DNA from: JAUVIB01 sp964424545
Lineage (GTDB): Bacteria; Calditrichota; Calditrichia; Calditrichales; Calditrichaceae
Length of the DNA: 59,421 nucleotides
Reading direction: 5' to 3'
Assembly: GCA_964424545.1 (NCBI GenBank)
Contig: CAYRJN010000001.1
Location: 1-59,421, forward strand
Under the pieces are notes generated by a model, which ran no database searches, was not told where the DNA came from, and saw nothing but the letters and a program-made list of their open reading frames with translations. Shown here in pieces: positions 16,284 through 25,418 of this stretch (positions are counted from its first letter, which is position 1; each line of letters opens with the position of its first letter). A program made the position numbers and the translations under genes.

Positions 16284-17615
16284 TTGCAAACCAATGATTT
16301 GAAAAATCATGAAGAGGCTAAAAAATTACGAAAAGCAAAACGCAAGGAGCTTTTGTCCTGGATTCTTTATGATTTTGCCAATACGGCTTTCAGCGTTATT
16401 GTTGTAACGGTTGTCTTCTCTGTCTATTTTAAACAATATATCGTGGCTGATTTTAAAGTTGATATTTTTGGTTTGACGCGCAATCCAGGCGATTTTTTAT
16501 GGGGCTTGGGAGGGGCGATATCTATGCTTTTCGTGGCTTTGACTTCGCCGGTTATGGGCGCAATTGCCGATTACGGCAAGAGTAAGAAAAAATTCGTATT
16601 TATTTATTCTTCATTATGTATTATCATGACCCTTCTGCTGTATTTTACAGGGCCGGGAATGATATGGCGGGCTTTAATCCTTTTTGTTCTGGCCGATATC
16701 GGTTTTGAAGGGGCGATTGTTTTTTATAACGGATTCTTGCCTCAGATTTCCACGAATGATAATATCGGTAAAATTTCCGGTTACGGATTTGCATTTGGGT
16801 ATGTGGGCTCTCTAATCTCTTTAATGATTGCGCTTCCCTATGCAAATATGGCATTTGCGCAGGGCAGTTTGCAAATGATGCGGCCGACCTTTATTTGGGC
16901 CGGTCTGTTTTTTCTCGTGTTTTCTATTCCGTTTTATCTTTTTGTGACGGAAAAAAAGAACGCTCCTTCCCTGCAAAGACAATCCGTAAACTATATAAAA
17001 GAAGGTTATGGGCGTCTTAAAAAAACAATTCGAAAGATAAAAGAATTTCCTCAAATCGTTAAATTTTTAATTGCTTATTTTATTTATATTGACGGCGTTA
17101 ATACGGTGATTTATTTTGGCGGTATATTTGCCAAAGATACCTTGGGTTTCACTATGACCGAAGTGATTACCTTTTTTGCTATTGTACAATTTACGGCTAT
17201 TTCCGGCGCCTATATTTTCGGTTTTCTTACTGATAAGCTGGGCGTAAAAAAGACGATAAATATAACGCTTTTTCTATGGATGGGCGTGACCGTGGGGGCA
17301 TTCCTTTCTTATAATGTGTGGTCTTTTTATTTGGTGGGACTTACTGCAGGGATTGCAATGGGCTCTACCCAAGCTGCCAGCAGGGCAATGATGGGAAGAT
17401 TAATACCCGAAGGAATGGAAGCCGAATTTTTCGGGTTTTATGCTTTAACCGGTAAGTTTTCATCTATTTTGGGTCCTTTGTTATTTGGCATAACTTCCAC
17501 GGTTAGCGCCAGCCAGCGCATTGGCGTACTGTCTATTTTAATGTTTTTTATTATCGGCTATTTTTTATTTCAACGCGTGGATGATAAAATTACATATAAA
17601 AAAGTTGTAATATAG
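16284..17615 (+). CDS. MFS transporter, UMF1/Atg22-like family
   Basis: 443 residues with about 12 membrane helices. The first helix carries SWILYDFANTAFSV, the signature of the UMF1/Atg22 branch of the major facilitator superfamily. The middle shows a long cytoplasmic loop around residues 215-255 rich in Lys, normal for MFS halves. The start is a TTG with GAAAGGG upstream; no earlier ATG exists in frame after the terminator. Bacterial substrates of this family are not established. It appears to be a single-gene unit between terminators or gaps. Confidence 0.88.
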   Translation: MQTNDLKNHEEAKKLRKAKRKELLSWILYDFANTAFSVIVVTVVFSVYFKQYIVADFKVDIFGLTRNPGDFLWGLGGAISMLFVALTSPVMGAIADYGKSKKKFVFIYSSLCIIMTLLLYFTGPGMIWRALILFVLADIGFEGAIVFYNGFLPQISTNDNIGKISGYGFAFGYVGSLISLMIALPYANMAFAQGSLQMMRPTFIWAGLFFLVFSIPFYLFVTEKKNAPSLQRQSVNYIKEGYGRLKKTIRKIKEFPQIVKFLIAYFIYIDGVNTVIYFGGIFAKDTLGFTMTEVITFFAIVQFTAISGAYIFGFLTDKLGVKKTINITLFLWMGVTVGAFLSYNVWSFYLVGLTAGIAMGSTQAASRAMMGRLIPEGMEAEFFGFYALTGKFSSILGPLLFGITSTVSASQRIGVLSILMFFIIGYFLFQRVDDKITYKKVVI

Positions 17616-17767
17616 TCTTTTTTAATTTATGCGCTTTTCTATGATAGATAAGGCGGAATTGTTCCGAATCTTACTTACGGCTTTGTCGTTTCGTTAACAA
17701 TTTCTGATTGCTACTCGAATTAATATTGTAAATGGATGTATCTCTATTGCAATAATAAGAATAATTA

Positions 17768-18658
17768 ATGAAAATTTTTATTTATATCCTTGTATTAACG
17801 GCAATCTTTTGTACTTTTTCCAAAGCCGAGGAAAAATTAAAAATTGATCGAATGACCTTGATATTTCGCTCCGATACGAATGATAAAAACTTTATTGATT
17901 TTATTGAGACGGATATAAAACAACGCTTGACTTTAATAAAATCATTTTACGGAGGTTTGCCTGATGAAAATTATATCATATATTTATTGAAAAACAAAGA
18001 ACGATTTGAAACGTTTTCCAAAAAAGATTTACCCGAATGGAGCAGGGCAATAGCCTATGTAAAAAATAATACGATCATTCTAAAAATTAATTCGGCGGAA
18101 GATATTTTAGAATCTTCAAAAACATTGGCGCATGAATTGTCTCATATGCTTTTATACCGAAGATTTAATGAGCGCCATATTCCCGTATGGTTAAATGAGG
18201 GGCTTGCCGAATATTTGGCGGGGAAAGAGCTGTCTCTTGCTGAGAAAACGATTATAGCTAATGCGCTTTGGACAAATTCATTGATTCCCTTGAGTCGAAT
18301 AGATTCTTTACTTTTGTTTGATGCCGTTAAGGCGCGTCTATCTTATTTGGAATCTCTTGTCGCCGTAAAGTTTTATATTGGAAAGCACGGATTGAAGAAC
18401 CTGTACAGGCTTTTGGAGAATATTGACGAATCAACGGGTATTAACCCAGCGTTTTTAAAAACCGTAGGATATGATTTTATTGATTTTGAAGTCGAGTGGT
18501 ATAAAGAATTAGATGATAAATATCTTTGGATGGTTATCTTGAATTTAGATAGTTTACTATGGTTAAGCATTACCGTCTTAGCGATTGTTGTGTTTTTATC
18601 CATAAAAATCAGAAATAAGAAAAAGATTGAAAAATTGGATTCATGGGATGATTATTAA
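17768..18658 (+). CDS. Secreted, membrane-anchored gluzincin-like peptidase (peptidase MA-like)
   Basis: 296 residues. A signal peptide (about 1-20, ending in KAEE) precedes a zinc-peptidase-like domain with H122-E-L-S-H126 and the downstream Glu144 in WLNEGLAEYL, the gluzincin arrangement HExxH...NEG. A single C-terminal membrane helix (about 259-280) followed by Lys/Arg residues anchors it with the catalytic part outside the cytoplasm. It lies 54 bp before the CtpA protease gene, so both may work in envelope proteolysis (inference). A second peptidase of this type begins at 57436. Substrate unknown. Confidence 0.82.
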   Translation: MKIFIYILVLTAIFCTFSKAEEKLKIDRMTLIFRSDTNDKNFIDFIETDIKQRLTLIKSFYGGLPDENYIIYLLKNKERFETFSKKDLPEWSRAIAYVKNNTIILKINSAEDILESSKTLAHELSHMLLYRRFNERHIPVWLNEGLAEYLAGKELSLAEKTIIANALWTNSLIPLSRIDSLLLFDAVKARLSYLESLVAVKFYIGKHGLKNLYRLLENIDESTGINPAFLKTVGYDFIDFEVEWYKELDDKYLWMVILNLDSLLWLSITVLAIVVFLSIKIRNKKKIEKLDSWDDY

Positions 18659-18711
18659 ATCCATGAAAATGAATTAAGATTGTTTAATAAATAAGTCGGG
18701 AAAATAGAAGG

Positions 18712-20337
18712 ATGTCAAGACAAGCAAGCAATAGTATAAAAAAGGCGGTCATTTTTACATTGATCGTTATTTCCGCATTTTTGTTATATGATAAAATAGA
18801 TTATTTATTTTATAGTACGGAAGATTACGAGCGTAAAGAAAATATTGATCGTCTTTCCGAAGTATTGGAGGATATTCATCGTAATTATGTGGATACCGTA
18901 GATTGGAATAAAAGCATTGACGGCGCCATCAACGGCCTGCTTGATAAATTGGATCCTCATTCGGTTTATATTGACAAGAAAGAAGTTCAGCGAAATGAAG
19001 AGAATTTTAAGGGACATTATTATGGTATAGGAATACAATTTGATGTATTGAACGGGTATATTACCGTCATCTCCGTTATTTCAGGCAGCCCGTCCGAAGA
19101 AGTCGGTTTGCAGCCGGGCGATTTGATTACCGAGATCGAAGGGAAGTCGGCCTATAATATAAAAAGAGATGAAGTGCCTTTAAAGTTAAAAGGAAAAAAA
19201 GGGACAAAGGTGACGGTAACGATAAAAAGAGAAGGGATTGCCAAACCTTTTCAGGTTACCATTACACGGGGAGAAATACCCATTTACGCGCTTAATACAT
19301 ACTTTATGCAGGATGATAGTAGCGGTTACATCTGGGTTAATCGTTTTGCGGGCACAACAACGGCCGAGCTTGAAGAAGCTTTGGAAGAGTTGGAAGCACA
19401 GGGAATGAAACGCCTTATTTTGGATTTACGCGGAAACGGCGGCGGATATTTGCGGGAAGCGGTGACGATATGCGGAACTTTTTTAAAGGGACATAAGTTA
19501 GTTGTATATACGCGAGGCAGAAATAGCCGTAATAACGAAGAATATTATACCGATACTTTCGGCCGTTTACACAGCCGCAATTATCCTTTAATCGTGATGA
19601 TAGATTACGGTTCGGCCAGCGCTTCGGAAATTGTGGCCGGAGCATTACAGGATTATGACCGCGCATTAATTGTTGGCAAAAACAGCTTCGGGAAAGGTCT
19701 GGTGCAGAATGAGTTTCCATTGAATAATGGGGCCAGATTAAGATTGACCGTTGCTAAGTATTATACGCCAAGCGGAAGAATAATTCAAAAACCATACAAA
19801 GGTAAAAGCAAAAAAGAGTATTATAATGAAATAATGGGAGAAGACTCCAGTAAAAGCGCCGAGGCCGATAGTATTAGCGAAAGACTGCTTTATCACACAA
19901 AGGGGGGGCGGGTAGTTCACGGTGGCGGAGGAATTAAACCGGACATAGAAATAGCCTATAAAAGGCCCTATTCATCGCCGGCTTTAATCCAAAAGCTGTT
20001 GCAAAAAAGAATATTTTTCGAAGTCGGCTCGGCTTATGCCAATAAACATCATGAATGGAAAAACAACTTTGCCGATTTTTTTAGAAAATTTGGCGTTACT
20101 CAGGAATTGTTTAATAATGTATATGAGCAGGCGAAGCTAAGAAAAATAAAAATATCTTTGGAAGAATTGAAGAAAAATGAAATATTTATCAGAAATAGAG
20201 TAAAAGCCGAGATTGCCAGAAGTTTGTGGGGAATGGAACGATATTGGCAAATAGAACTGCAAGCGGATGCGCAATTTTTAGATGCTTTTAAACATTTTAA
20301 CAAAGCAAAAAATATTCTTGAATCGACGGCGCCATGA
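18712..20337 (+). CDS. ctpA: C-terminal processing peptidase, S41 family
   Basis: 541 residues. An N-terminal membrane anchor (about 12-35) is followed by a helical part, a PDZ domain (about 105-185, YYGIGIQF ... SPSEEVGLQPGD) and the S41 catalytic domain. The nucleophile Ser303 sits in SASASE and the general base Lys328 in SFGKGLV, the Ser-Lys dyad of CtpA/Prc enzymes. A C-terminal helical extension of about 130 residues completes it. The active site should face the periplasm, where such enzymes trim or degrade proteins from the C terminus. The start ATG lies directly after AAGG, which is unusually close for a ribosome-binding site. Confidence 0.94.
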   Translation: MSRQASNSIKKAVIFTLIVISAFLLYDKIDYLFYSTEDYERKENIDRLSEVLEDIHRNYVDTVDWNKSIDGAINGLLDKLDPHSVYIDKKEVQRNEENFKGHYYGIGIQFDVLNGYITVISVISGSPSEEVGLQPGDLITEIEGKSAYNIKRDEVPLKLKGKKGTKVTVTIKREGIAKPFQVTITRGEIPIYALNTYFMQDDSSGYIWVNRFAGTTTAELEEALEELEAQGMKRLILDLRGNGGGYLREAVTICGTFLKGHKLVVYTRGRNSRNNEEYYTDTFGRLHSRNYPLIVMIDYGSASASEIVAGALQDYDRALIVGKNSFGKGLVQNEFPLNNGARLRLTVAKYYTPSGRIIQKPYKGKSKKEYYNEIMGEDSSKSAEADSISERLLYHTKGGRVVHGGGGIKPDIEIAYKRPYSSPALIQKLLQKRIFFEVGSAYANKHHEWKNNFADFFRKFGVTQELFNNVYEQAKLRKIKISLEELKKNEIFIRNRVKAEIARSLWGMERYWQIELQADAQFLDAFKHFNKAKNILESTAP

Positions 20338-20350
20338 TGACGAAAAAATT

Positions 20351-20379
20351 TTGACTTTAGTTTTTAAAAATAGTATACT
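20351..20379 (+). promoter_or_regulatory. Sigma-70 promoter of the ExbB-ExbD-TonB operon
   Basis: TTGACT (20351-20356) and TATACT (20374-20379) lie exactly 17 bp apart, each differing from consensus at one position. They sit in the gap before the ExbB gene, leaving a leader of about 65 nt. Confidence 0.7.
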
Positions 20380-20450
20380 TAATGACGTATTCTTGATATT
20401 TAAAAAATTATTAATTAACAAAAAATCAGAAGAGAAAAGGAGTTTTAATT

Positions 20451-21065
20451 ATGACAGAACTTTTCTTGAATGGCGGTCCATTCATGTGGCCAATCTTAGG
20501 TCTGTTAATAATTGGTATTGGATTTTCATTGGAACGTCTGTGGAGTTTAACGCGCGCATCCGTGAATACCAGAAAGTTTTTGGCAAAATTGCATACGGCT
20601 TTAAACGAGGGCGGCGTTGAAGCTGCCGCTGCCGAATGCGAAAAGACACCGGGTCCGGTTGCTTCTATCCTTCATGCCGGTTTGGCTCGCGCCGATAAAG
20701 GCATTGATCACGTAAAAGAAGCGATTACTTCCGCAGGTGCTATTGAAATGGCTTTCCTTGAAAAAGGTATGATCGTTCTACAATCTGTTATTGTATTAGC
20801 GCCGATGTTGGGATTTACCGGGACGGTTTCCGGTATGGTTTCCGCTTTTGACGCTATTAAAGTTAAAAATGATATTTCGCCCGCTATTGTAGCCGGCGGT
20901 ATTTCCGAAGCTTTATTGACAACGCTTTTCGGACTTGTTGTAGCTATGATAATTCAAATTTTCTTTAATTATTTTACTTCAAGAATAGATAAATTAATTA
21001 TCGACATGGAAGAGAGCTCTGTCAATTTAGTTGATGCGTTAAGCGAATTGGAAGAAAAAAAATAA
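20451..21065 (+). CDS. exbB: MotA/TolQ/ExbB proton channel protein
   Basis: 204 residues with three membrane helices (about 10-30, 105-130, 145-175), the ExbB/TolQ layout, including LGFTGTVSGMVSAF in the second and the GISEALLTT stretch before the third. It forms the pentameric proton channel that, with ExbD, energises TonB. A strong Shine-Dalgarno sequence (AAAAGGAG) is present. It is followed in order by two ExbD genes and a TonB gene, so it serves outer-membrane TonB-dependent uptake rather than Tol-Pal or flagella. Confidence 0.93.
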   Translation: MTELFLNGGPFMWPILGLLIIGIGFSLERLWSLTRASVNTRKFLAKLHTALNEGGVEAAAAECEKTPGPVASILHAGLARADKGIDHVKEAITSAGAIEMAFLEKGMIVLQSVIVLAPMLGFTGTVSGMVSAFDAIKVKNDISPAIVAGGISEALLTTLFGLVVAMIIQIFFNYFTSRIDKLIIDMEESSVNLVDALSELEEKK

Positions 21066-21088
21066 ACAAGCACAATAGAGGATAAACT

Positions 21089-21496
21089 ATGTTACTCGGT
21101 AAAAAACGAGAACGTGATGTAGAAATACCTTCAGCCTCTTTATCTGATATTGTTTTTCTTCTGTTGATCTTTTTTCTTGTGACGACGGCCATTGATACGG
21201 AAAAAGGTTTGGATTTGGTGTTGCCGCCGCCCGGCGATATTGAAATAAAGATACCGAAGAAAAATATAACCAATTTATTGGTGAATGCATCAGGGCAGGT
21301 TCTTTTGGATAATGAGCTTGTTGATATTAGAGATATTTCCAGAATCATAAAAGATAAAATATATGAAAATAATTTGCTTGTGGTATCTCTAAAGACCGAT
21401 AAAGAGACAAAATTTGAAGATTATATAAGAGTATTAGATCAATTGAAGAAAGCCGAGGCTAAGCGTATTTCAATCGCTGAGCCTGAGGAAGATTAA
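21089..21496 (+). CDS. exbD: Biopolymer transporter ExbD/TolR (first copy)
   Basis: 135 residues. A short cytoplasmic N terminus and one membrane helix carrying the proton-path Asp (SLSDIVFLLLIFFLV), then a periplasmic domain of about 90 residues. It lies 23 bp after exbB with GAGG upstream. It and the next gene are diverged from each other, so the ExbB channel probably holds a mixed ExbD pair. Confidence 0.93.
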   Translation: MLLGKKRERDVEIPSASLSDIVFLLLIFFLVTTAIDTEKGLDLVLPPPGDIEIKIPKKNITNLLVNASGQVLLDNELVDIRDISRIIKDKIYENNLLVVSLKTDKETKFEDYIRVLDQLKKAEAKRISIAEPEED

Positions 21497-21511
21497 TATG
21501 GAGGCCGCAAG

Positions 21512-21928
21512 ATGAAGTTTCAAAAGAAGACAAAGGTGAATGCGACCATCCCGACCGCTTCGATGCCGGATATTATCTTTATGTTGCTGATTTTCTTTAT
21601 GGTTGCAACGGTTTTTAAACAGTACAGCGGCTTAAAAGTAAAGGTTCCCGCAGCGTCAATGATTCAAAAGATTCCAGGATCTAAACGGCACGTGGTTACA
21701 ATTTGGGTTAATAAAGAAAATCAGGTTATTTGTGATGATGTGGTTATTAAAAAAATCTCCGATCTTAGAAATGTTGTGTATCAGAAAAGAGTTGCCGACC
21801 CGCAGATAATCTTAGCGCTTAAAATTGATAAAAATGTACAAATGGGTTTTGTTAATAAGGTACATCAGGAGTTGAGAAAAGCCAGCGCTTTAAAAGTAAA
21901 CTATAATGCAAGACCGGGAGAGTTATAA
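21512..21928 (+). CDS. exbD: Biopolymer transporter ExbD/TolR (second copy)
   Basis: 138 residues with the same layout: N-terminal cytoplasmic segment, membrane helix with the conserved Asp (SMPDIIFMLLIFFMV) and periplasmic domain. GGAGG lies upstream of the ATG. Its TAA stop shares one base with the TonB start (TAATG), so the two are translationally coupled. Two ExbD genes in tandem after one ExbB is a common arrangement in Bacteroidota-like phyla. Confidence 0.93.
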   Translation: MKFQKKTKVNATIPTASMPDIIFMLLIFFMVATVFKQYSGLKVKVPAASMIQKIPGSKRHVVTIWVNKENQVICDDVVIKKISDLRNVVYQKRVADPQIILALKIDKNVQMGFVNKVHQELRKASALKVNYNARPGEL

Positions 21929-22557
21929 TGGAAACAATTAAAAAAAATCCCGAAGTAGATTTAAAATTAAAATATAAAAATGTTCTCAATGCTGGAATGG
22001 CGCTTTCTCTACTGATAATGATTTTTACATTTTATTCTTTTCAGACCTTTGAGAGCGGCGTTACTCTGCCTGATAATCCCGATATCACTATTGAAACCAT
22101 TGAAATTCCGCAAACGCAACAGTTACAAAAACCGCCGCCCCCCTCAAGGCCTTCTATCCCGGTGGAGAGTGAGGATGAAGATCTTTTGGACGATGTAACG
22201 ATTGAAGAAACCGAAGTCACCTTGGATGAAGTAAAAGATTTACCGCCCCCTCCTCCGCCTGAAGAGGATGAAGTATATGAATTCTTTGCCGTGTCGGAAA
22301 AACCGGTAATCACGCATAAGGAAGTTCCTAAATATCCTGAGCTGGCTAAAAAAGCGGGAATACAGGGAAATGTTGTTATTACGGTTACAATCGATAAAAA
22401 AGGGAATGTTGAAAACGCCAAAGTCTTTAAATCGATACCGATGTTAGATGACGCTGCTTTAAATGCCGCTAAAAAATGTAAATTTAAACCGGCTAAACAA
22501 CGAGATAAATTTGTAAAAGTAAAAATGAACATTCCTTTTAATTTTAAGTTAAAATAA
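21928..22557 (+). CDS. tonB: TonB family energy transducer
   Basis: 209 residues. One N-terminal membrane helix (about 20-38), a Pro-rich and acidic periplasmic spacer (KPPPPSRPSIP and a later PPPPPPEEDE), and a typical TonB C-terminal domain (about 125-209: KYPELAKKAGIQGNVVITV, IDKKGNV, AALNAAKKCKFKPAK). It transmits the proton-driven motion of ExbB/ExbD to outer-membrane receptors. No receptor gene is in the window. A terminator follows at once. Confidence 0.94.
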   Translation: METIKKNPEVDLKLKYKNVLNAGMALSLLIMIFTFYSFQTFESGVTLPDNPDITIETIEIPQTQQLQKPPPPSRPSIPVESEDEDLLDDVTIEETEVTLDEVKDLPPPPPPEEDEVYEFFAVSEKPVITHKEVPKYPELAKKAGIQGNVVITVTIDKKGNVENAKVFKSIPMLDDAALNAAKKCKFKPAKQRDKFVKVKMNIPFNFKLK

Positions 22558-22565
22558 TTATTATA

Positions 22566-22597
22566 GAAAGGCAGCTTAACGCTGCCTTTCTCTTTTT
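22566..22597 (+). terminator. Rho-independent terminator of the tonB operon
   Basis: A perfect 10-bp stem GAAAGGCAGC/GCTGCCTTTC with a 5-nt loop, followed by TCTTTTT, 8 bp after the tonB stop. Confidence 0.94.
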
Positions 22598-22646
22598 ATA
22601 TTGTCTTCTCTCTTGCATCCTTTTTTCTATTCAGCTATATTATCGC

Positions 22647-23519
22647 ATGAATTTAGTTTATATAATTAACCCTAATTCCGGTAAACGCGCAAAAACCAAG
22701 GATATTCTACGCCTTATAGAAGATAATTCGACTGATCGTTTTACAATTTATTTTACCGAATACAGCGGGCATGCTTCCATATTGGCGGCAGATTCAGTTA
22801 AAAAAGGTGTTGATACTGTTGTCGCAGTCGGCGGCGACGGAACTATTAATGAAATAGCTCGCTCTCTCGTTAATACAGGCGTCGTTCTCGGGATAATTCC
22901 TGCCGGTTCGGGAAACGGTTTTGCACGTTCTTTAAAAATCCCCCTGAATACAAAGAAGGCGGTTCAATTATTAAATAATTATTCTATTAAAACGATTGAC
23001 GCCGGGAAATTAAATGATAAATATTTTTTCGGTATGTGCGGCGTTGGTTTTGACGCCTTGGTTGGAGCAACATTCCAAAATTTCGGTAAACGAGGCGCTA
23101 TGCCCTATTTCTATATCGGTTTGAAAGAGTATTTTAAATACAACTTTGAAACGTTTACCATCGTAATGAGCGGAACTTCGGTCGATTATGATCCTTTATT
23201 AATTTCCGTCGCCAATACATCACAATACGGAAACGGGGCGGTTATTGCGCCGCAGGCTGATCCCTCCGACGGCTATTTTGATTTGTGTATAATAAAAAAA
23301 ATGAACGCAGGCGCAGCTTTAAAAAATATTTCCTTGCTTTTTAACGGCAAAATAAAGCAAAGTCCTTATTATATTCACAAGCGGGTTAAATCGCTTATCA
23401 TTAAGAGAGGGAATAAGAAAGGATATTATCATATAGACGGAGAGCCCTTTTTGTCGGATGAAGATTTGGAAATCAGTGTCGTCCCTTCGGCGCTTAGAGT
23501 ATGTGTTCCAAAAATATAG
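22647..23519 (+). CDS. Diacylglycerol kinase-family lipid kinase
   Basis: 290 residues, the usual length of the DagK/YegS/BmrU family. Motifs: INPNSGK at the N terminus, the nucleotide-binding GGDGTINEIA, PAGSGNGFAR, and DGYFDL in the C-terminal beta domain. It phosphorylates a lipid such as diacylglycerol, probably for phospholipid turnover at the inner membrane; the exact lipid cannot be read from sequence. It is a stand-alone gene bracketed by terminators, with no clear Shine-Dalgarno sequence. Confidence 0.9.
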   Translation: MNLVYIINPNSGKRAKTKDILRLIEDNSTDRFTIYFTEYSGHASILAADSVKKGVDTVVAVGGDGTINEIARSLVNTGVVLGIIPAGSGNGFARSLKIPLNTKKAVQLLNNYSIKTIDAGKLNDKYFFGMCGVGFDALVGATFQNFGKRGAMPYFYIGLKEYFKYNFETFTIVMSGTSVDYDPLLISVANTSQYGNGAVIAPQADPSDGYFDLCIIKKMNAGAALKNISLLFNGKIKQSPYYIHKRVKSLIIKRGNKKGYYHIDGEPFLSDEDLEISVVPSALRVCVPKI

Positions 23520-23532
23520 TTTTGATAACAAG

Positions 23533-23567
23533 ATATTGAAGAATAGATAAAGTAGCTTCAATATTTT
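23533..23567 (+). terminator. Probable terminator after the lipid kinase gene
   Basis: ATATTGAAG (23533-23541) pairs with CTTCAATAT (23556-23564) around a 14-nt loop, then TTTT. The stem is AT-rich, so efficiency may be modest. The rest of the gap to 23820 is AT-rich and shows nothing recognisable. Confidence 0.6.
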
Positions 23568-23820
23568 GGAAAATATTTTTTCAATCATAGTTCTTTAATC
23601 GCTATTAATGATTAGCTTAATTTACTAATATTAATTATGTTATAAACAATTTAAAGGCTTTTTTTATCATAAAATAAAAGGATCGAAATAAGACTATTCG
23701 AATAGTAATTAATTCTAATTTATTTATTTCTTTGATATGAATTAATAAGCGTTTCTATTTAAAAATTGAATTTATATTGAAACCTGTTTCGTAATATATA
23801 AAACATCGGAGTAAGATATA

Positions 23821-24249
23821 TTGAAAAAAAGATTTGAAACTTCTTTAGTAAGTCGTACTTATGAATGCGATTCCTACGGGCACGTCAATCACGCTGTATT
23901 TTTAAATTATCTTGAAGTGGCGAGAATCGAATTTTTAAAAACCATGGGCTATACGCTGGATTCTTTAAAAAAGGAAAATTTATTAATGCCTATCGTTAAA
24001 CTTGAGATTGAATATAAACAGCAGGTATTCGCAGGCGAAGAGTTAATCATTACCGTAGAATGGATCAAAAAGAAAAACAGGTCCGCCGTTTTCAAACAAA
24101 TGATTTTTAATAATGACAAATCCCTATTAATATCTAAAGCATTTATAACCTGGGTAGCGGTAAACTTGCAGGGAAAAGCGGTTGCTATTCCGGAAAAAAT
24201 TGTTGAAAAATATGAAAAAAACTATGGTCACATAGATAAAAATGGATAA
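23821..24249 (+). CDS. Acyl-CoA thioesterase, 4HBT/YbgC type hot-dog fold
   Basis: 142 residues, single hot-dog domain. The active-site segment ECDSYGHVNHAVFLNYLEVARIEFL has the Asp and the HVNH pattern of the 4-hydroxybenzoyl-CoA thioesterase family. The start is a TTG with GGAG about 10 bp upstream. Its 3' end overlaps the next gene by 8 bp. The natural acyl-CoA substrate is not predictable. Confidence 0.9.
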   Translation: MKKRFETSLVSRTYECDSYGHVNHAVFLNYLEVARIEFLKTMGYTLDSLKKENLLMPIVKLEIEYKQQVFAGEELIITVEWIKKKNRSAVFKQMIFNNDKSLLISKAFITWVAVNLQGKAVAIPEKIVEKYEKNYGHIDKNG

Positions 24250-25408
24250 ATTACAGCAATTATCTGAAAATATAAATAAAAAAGAATCCCAATTACTTTC
24301 CGAGTTTGCAACAAGAAATGATTCTGCCGTCAGAATAAATCCGGAGTCCGATATTCATTATCGTCCACCGTATGCCTTAGATAGAGACCGGATTTTTTAC
24401 AGCGGCGCTTTTAAGCGCTACACGGGCAAAACACAGGTAATATACTTTGCTTCCATGCTGGATGAACAGCTTACCAGCCGAATTGTCCATACTTTAAGCG
24501 TTGCGCAAATAGCGAAAACAATCGGGCGGCTGCTTTCTTTGAATACCGATTTAATTGATGCTATTGCGTTGGGGCATGACTTGGGACATCCTCCCTTCGG
24601 ACATGACGGTGAAAAGTTTTTAAGCGATGTAAGCAGAAAATATAATATCGGTCATTTCCATCATAATATTCAGAGTTTGCGCGTTGTAGATGTTATTGCT
24701 AAAAAAGGCAAGGGGATGAATTTGACTTTCCAGACGAGAGACGGAATATTATCGCATAATGGAGAAGCTCATAATCAGGTTCTACAGCCAAATACGGATA
24801 AAAAAGAGACCGATTTAATTGAATATATTAATAATATGAGTAACGGCAAAAGCGTTGATATGATGCCATCAACCTTAGAAGGATGCGTTGTCCGCTTAAC
24901 GGATACGATTGCCTATATCGGTCAGGATATTGAAGATGCCATTCGCATCGGTCTGATAAAACGAGAAGATTTACCGCGGGAGGCCGCTTCCGTTTTGGGT
25001 ATTTATAACGGTAAAATTATTGAAACGCTGGTAAACGATGTGGCGCTAAACAGTGAAGGCAAAAATTATGTGTGTTTCAGTGAAAAAATATCGCGGGCGC
25101 TTCTTGAATTGAAACGTTTTAATTATAAGAATATTTATAAAAGCGAAAAATTAAAAATCAACCATGAAAAAATTGAACGAGGGTTCTATCTGTTGTTTGA
25201 GAACTATTTAAGACAGCTGGAAGAGGAGGATAAATCCAGCGAGATATATCGTCATTTTCTTAACTATAAATTGGATGCCTATTTCCGGTATAATTCCAAG
25301 GAGTTGATAGTTAGAGATTTTATTGCCGGAATGACCGACCGCTATTTTATTGAGATGTTGCAAAAATTATTAATTCCTGAGATATCGTCATATAAAATTG
25401 AGAATTAG
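24242..25408 (+). CDS. dGTPase-like HD-domain triphosphohydrolase
   Basis: 388 residues. Matches the deoxyguanosinetriphosphate triphosphohydrolase family: RDRIFYSGAFKRYTGKTQV near the N terminus, RIVHTLSVAQIAK with the first metal His, GHDLGHPPFGHDGE with the HD pair, and a later RLTDTIAYIGQDIEDA. Such enzymes cut dNTPs to deoxynucleosides and triphosphate. It overlaps the thioesterase gene by 8 bp, so the two are co-translated. Substrate preference (dGTP or other dNTPs) is unproven. Confidence 0.9.
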   Translation: MDKLQQLSENINKKESQLLSEFATRNDSAVRINPESDIHYRPPYALDRDRIFYSGAFKRYTGKTQVIYFASMLDEQLTSRIVHTLSVAQIAKTIGRLLSLNTDLIDAIALGHDLGHPPFGHDGEKFLSDVSRKYNIGHFHHNIQSLRVVDVIAKKGKGMNLTFQTRDGILSHNGEAHNQVLQPNTDKKETDLIEYINNMSNGKSVDMMPSTLEGCVVRLTDTIAYIGQDIEDAIRIGLIKREDLPREAASVLGIYNGKIIETLVNDVALNSEGKNYVCFSEKISRALLELKRFNYKNIYKSEKLKINHEKIERGFYLLFENYLRQLEEEDKSSEIYRHFLNYKLDAYFRYNSKELIVRDFIAGMTDRYFIEMLQKLLIPEISSYKIEN

Positions 25409-25418
25409 GGAGAATATA

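Noticed and set aside
22041..22532. 163-codon minus-strand ORF opposite tonB
   Set aside because: Antisense of the Pro-rich and acidic TonB spacer; the Gly and Ser runs in its product are the mirror of the CCG and GAA codons.
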